DNA from: Acidobacteriota bacterium
GTDB lineage: Bacteria; Acidobacteriota; Vicinamibacteria; Vicinamibacterales; JAFNAJ01
Length of the DNA: 7,480 nt
Direction of reading: 5' to 3'
Assembly (NCBI GenBank): GCA_017860085.1
Contig: JAFNAJ010000120.1
Span: forward strand, 1-7,480
Shown: positions 5,469 to 7,480 of the stretch, one piece after another
Layout of the letters: each line of letters opens with the position of its first letter
How positions within the stretch are numbered: position 1 is the first letter of the stretch
Notes under the pieces: generated by a model
What the model saw: the letters and a program-made list of their open reading frames with translations, nothing else
Told to the model about the DNA's origin: nothing
The model's database searches: none
Program-made: the position numbers and the translations under genes

Positions 5469-6881
5469 ATGAGCTCCCTGACCCGCACGCAGCACACCGT
5501 TCTCATCGTCGACGACGAGGCCGACTTGAGGGCCCTCGTGGTCGAGTCCCTCTCCGCAGAGGGATTTGCCGTCGCGGAGGCCGCCGATAGCGCGGAGGCC
5601 CACGAGCGGCTGAAAGCCTTCGCCTACGATGCCGTGGTCATCGACCTCCGATTGCCCGACGCCGACGGCATGGAGCTGCTCGACGCCGCCCTGTCGAGGT
5701 ACCCCGACATCCTGGCCGTCATGATGACGGGCTTCGGCGGGGTGGCCGAAGCCGTGACGGCCATCAAGCGCGGGGCCGTCGACTTCCTCATCAAGCCCTT
5801 CCAGGTCGCGCAGCTCTCGCGCGTGCTGTCGTTGGGCCTCGACCAGCGTCGCCTCCGGCAGGAGAACGCCGAGCTGCGGGCGCAGCTGCGCGAGCGGTAC
5901 CGGTTCGACAACGTCGTGGGCCAGAGCACGGCGATGCAGCAAATCTTCGGCACCCTCGAGCTGGTGGCGCCAATGAACAGCACGGTCCTCATCCAGGGGG
6001 AGACCGGCACAGGCAAGGAGCTCATCGCGCGCACGATTCACCACAACAGCCCGCGCGCGGACCAGCGGTTCGTGGCGTTCAACGCCGCCGCCATCCCGGA
6101 CACCCTCGCAGAGGCCGAGCTGTTCGGCCACGCCAAGGGCGCGTTCACCGGTGCCGTGAGCGCCAGAATTGGCCGCTTCGAGCTGGCCCACCGGGGGACG
6201 CTCTTCATCGACGAGGTCGGGCTCATGCCCCTCCCCCTTCAGGCCAAGCTGCTGAGGGCCCTGCAGGAGCGGGAAATCGAACGCGTCGGGGAATCGCGAC
6301 CGGTGAAGTTCGACGCACGAATCATCGTGGCCACGAACACCGACCTGAAGAGGCTCGTACGGGATGGGGCGTTCCGCGAGGACCTCTTCTATCGGCTCAA
6401 CGTGATCCCGATGACGATTCCGCCCCTGCGGGATCGACGCGAGGACATTCCGCTGCTGGCTCGCCACTTCGTTCAGAAGTCGTGCCGGAACAACAACCTT
6501 CCGACCAAGCACCTGCTGCAGGACACGGTCCGGGTGCTGATGAGCTACGCGTGGCCGGGCAACATCCGACAGCTCGAGAACGCCATCGAGCACGCGGTGG
6601 CCATGACGGGGCCCGAGCGCGACCTCCCGCCCTCGGCGTTGCCAGAAGACATCCTCCAGCCAGCGACGTCACTGCTTCTGCCCACGGTAGCCATCCCGGA
6701 CGAGGGCATCAACTTCACCTCGGTGGTCTCGCAGCTCGAGCGCGAGCTCATTCTGAAGTGTCTCGAGAAGACGGGGGGCAACAAGCGCCAGGCAGCCCGG
6801 CTGCTCAACCTGAGCCGGACGACGCTCATCGACAAGCTCAACAGGCTGAGCCTGGCAGACCAGGAGACGGTGGCGTCGTAG
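5469..6881 (+). CDS. NtrC-class sigma-54-dependent response regulator, probable flagellar activator
   Basis: The 470-residue protein has the full three-part layout of bacterial enhancer-binding proteins. Receiver, about 9-122: D15-D16, phospho-acceptor D59, T87, K109. A Leu-rich linker helix follows (about 118-142). The AAA+ sigma-54 interaction domain, about 148-377, has Walker A GETGTGKE (177-184), the sigma-54-contacting loop GAFTGA intact (224-229), Walker B GTLFIDEV (243-250) and WPGNIRQLEN with the sensor-II Arg (362-371). A Fis-type HTH is at about 436-460 (GGNKRQAARLLNLSRTTL). It should bind enhancer DNA and use ATP to open sigma-54 promoters. The ATG at 5469 puts the first strand at residue 11; no clear ribosome site precedes it. 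Its position near the flgB sigma-54 promoter suggests a FlgR/FleR-like role. AtoC/ZraR-like activators share this layout, so the target is inferred from context. Confidence 0.95.
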   Translation: MSSLTRTQHTVLIVDDEADLRALVVESLSAEGFAVAEAADSAEAHERLKAFAYDAVVIDLRLPDADGMELLDAALSRYPDILAVMMTGFGGVAEAVTAIKRGAVDFLIKPFQVAQLSRVLSLGLDQRRLRQENAELRAQLRERYRFDNVVGQSTAMQQIFGTLELVAPMNSTVLIQGETGTGKELIARTIHHNSPRADQRFVAFNAAAIPDTLAEAELFGHAKGAFTGAVSARIGRFELAHRGTLFIDEVGLMPLPLQAKLLRALQEREIERVGESRPVKFDARIIVATNTDLKRLVRDGAFREDLFYRLNVIPMTIPPLRDRREDIPLLARHFVQKSCRNNNLPTKHLLQDTVRVLMSYAWPGNIRQLENAIEHAVAMTGPERDLPPSALPEDILQPATSLLLPTVAIPDEGINFTSVVSQLERELILKCLEKTGGNKRQAARLLNLSRTTLIDKLNRLSLADQETVAS

Positions 6882-6896
6882 GGAACGCGCCGCTCA

Positions 6897-6915
6897 CGCG
6901 TCAATCTTCGACGCG
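6897..6915. repeat. Inverted repeat between convergent genes, possible weak terminator
   Basis: CGCGTC / GACGCG with a 7-nt loop (6903-6909) lies where the NtrC-class gene and the kinase gene converge, with only 19 bp between their stops; it overlaps the kinase stop codon. No T-run follows on either strand, so if it ends transcription it is not a canonical intrinsic terminator. Confidence 0.3.
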
Positions 6916-7480
6916 CGGCAACCACAGCACGGCACGGGTGCCGCCCTCGACCTTCGGCTCGATGTCAAGGCGGCCGCCGAGCGATTCGGCCAAGTGCCGC
7001 GCGACAGGCAGGCCGAGCCCGCACATCCCGGCGTGGGTCGTGAAGAACGGCTCCTGAGCCTTGCGCGCCAGGTCGAGCGCCATCCCTGGGCCGTTGTCGA
7101 TCACACTCAGCTCCACGAAGCCGTCGCGCACGTCGAGCGCGATGGTGATGCGCGGATCGTCGCGTCCTGCGAGCGCCTGCTCGGCGTTGATGACGAGATT
7201 CAGCAGAATCTGCTCTACCGCGTGGGCATCGCCCCGCACGCGGAACGGCCCGTGCTCCTCGCGCTCGACGGCCACGCTGATGCGCGCGCGCGACAGGTGG
7301 TAGCGCCGCAACGAGAGGGCCTGTTCGACGACGCGCCCCAGGTCGAAGGCGCGGACGCCGTGATCGTCACGCCTGGCAAATGCCACGAGCTCGCGCATGA
7401 GCCACACGGCCCGCGCCGACTGGGCCCCGATGCGGCTCACCTTGTCCCTGACGTCGGCCGGCAGGTCCGACCGACCTGCG
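6901..7480 (-). CDS. Sensor histidine kinase, C-terminal part (N-terminus outside window)
   Basis: The visible 192 residues enter from the right edge in an open frame and end at TGA (6901-6903). They cover the second helix of the dimerisation domain (about 9-37) and a complete HATPase_c domain: N box with NLVINAEQ (94-101), G1 box DNGPGM (128-133), F box EPFFTT (143-148) and G2 box GLGLP (154-158). The G2 box is preceded by GMC instead of the more usual GTG or GSG. The phospho-accepting His and any sensor, PAS or membrane domains lie beyond position 7480. The GTG at 7440 is internal because the frame continues upstream with kinase-like sequence. It converges on the NtrC-class regulator, which with the lone receiver is its likely phosphorylation partner; this pairing is inferred from proximity. 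Confidence 0.93.
   Translation of the reverse strand, partial: AGRSDLPADVRDKVSRIGAQSARAVWLMRELVAFARRDDHGVRAFDLGRVVEQALSLRRYHLSRARISVAVEREEHGPFRVRGDAHAVEQILLNLVINAEQALAGRDDPRITIALDVRDGFVELSVIDNGPGMALDLARKAQEPFFTTHAGMCGLGLPVARHLAESLGGRLDIEPKVEGGTRAVLWLPRVED

Noticed and set aside
5445..6593. A 382-codon open frame on the minus strand opposite the NtrC-class gene.
   Set aside because: The plus strand encodes an unmistakable three-domain regulator here; the antisense frame shows only composition-driven sequence.
7438..7440. GTG as the start of a short free-standing ATPase-domain protein.
   Set aside because: The frame remains open to the window edge with kinase-like dimerisation-helix sequence, so the gene is a truncated histidine kinase, not a short one.
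1..7480. Search for mobile elements, CRISPR arrays, tRNA/rRNA, toxin-antitoxin or defence genes.
   Set aside because: Nothing with these features was visible; the whole window is accounted for by flagellar and regulatory genes with uniform composition.

Overview
The window is a high-GC bacterial chromosomal segment (G+C or C+G third positions dominate throughout) that carries the start of a flagellar basal-body operon and, beside it, a two-component, sigma-54-type regulatory module. Gene order flgB-flgC-fliE-fliF-fliG-fliH with strong GC bias, GTG starts and an NtrC-class activator next door would fit an Acidobacteriota (Vicinamibacteria-like) or deltaproteobacterial-type genome; this taxonomic guess is inference from layout and composition only.

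Positions 1-4535 (all minus strand, read right to left): flgB, flgC, fliE, fliF, fliG and a fliH that runs off the left edge. Spacing is very tight (15 bp, 1 bp, 38 bp, a 4-bp GTGA overlap, an 11-bp overlap), so this is one transcription unit encoding rod proteins, the MS-ring adaptor, the MS-ring, the C-ring/switch protein and the export-ATPase regulator. The cognate fliI would be expected just beyond position 1.

Positions 4536-4732: the control region of that operon. On the minus strand it holds a near-consensus sigma-54 promoter (GGGCAC-N5-TTGCT, 4601-4616), a leader hairpin (4560-4577), and about 90-120 bp upstream of the predicted transcription start a pair of identical 10-bp direct repeats exactly 20 bp apart with an inverted half-site between them, which looks like an enhancer site for an NtrC-family activator.

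Positions 4733-7480: a stand-alone receiver protein with a coiled-coil-like tail (minus), a divergently transcribed full-length NtrC-class sigma-54 activator (plus; receiver, AAA+ with GETGTGKE and GAFTGA, Fis-type HTH), and, converging on it, the C-terminal half of a sensor histidine kinase (minus, cut by the right edge). The simple model is: kinase phosphorylates the NtrC-class regulator and/or the lone receiver; the activator binds the repeats upstream of flgB and opens the sigma-54 promoter, switching on basal-body assembly. This parallels known FlgS/FlgR and FleS/FleR flagellar circuits; the lone receiver is the less ordinary part. I saw no mobile element, CRISPR array, tRNA or rRNA, and no clearly undescribed system.
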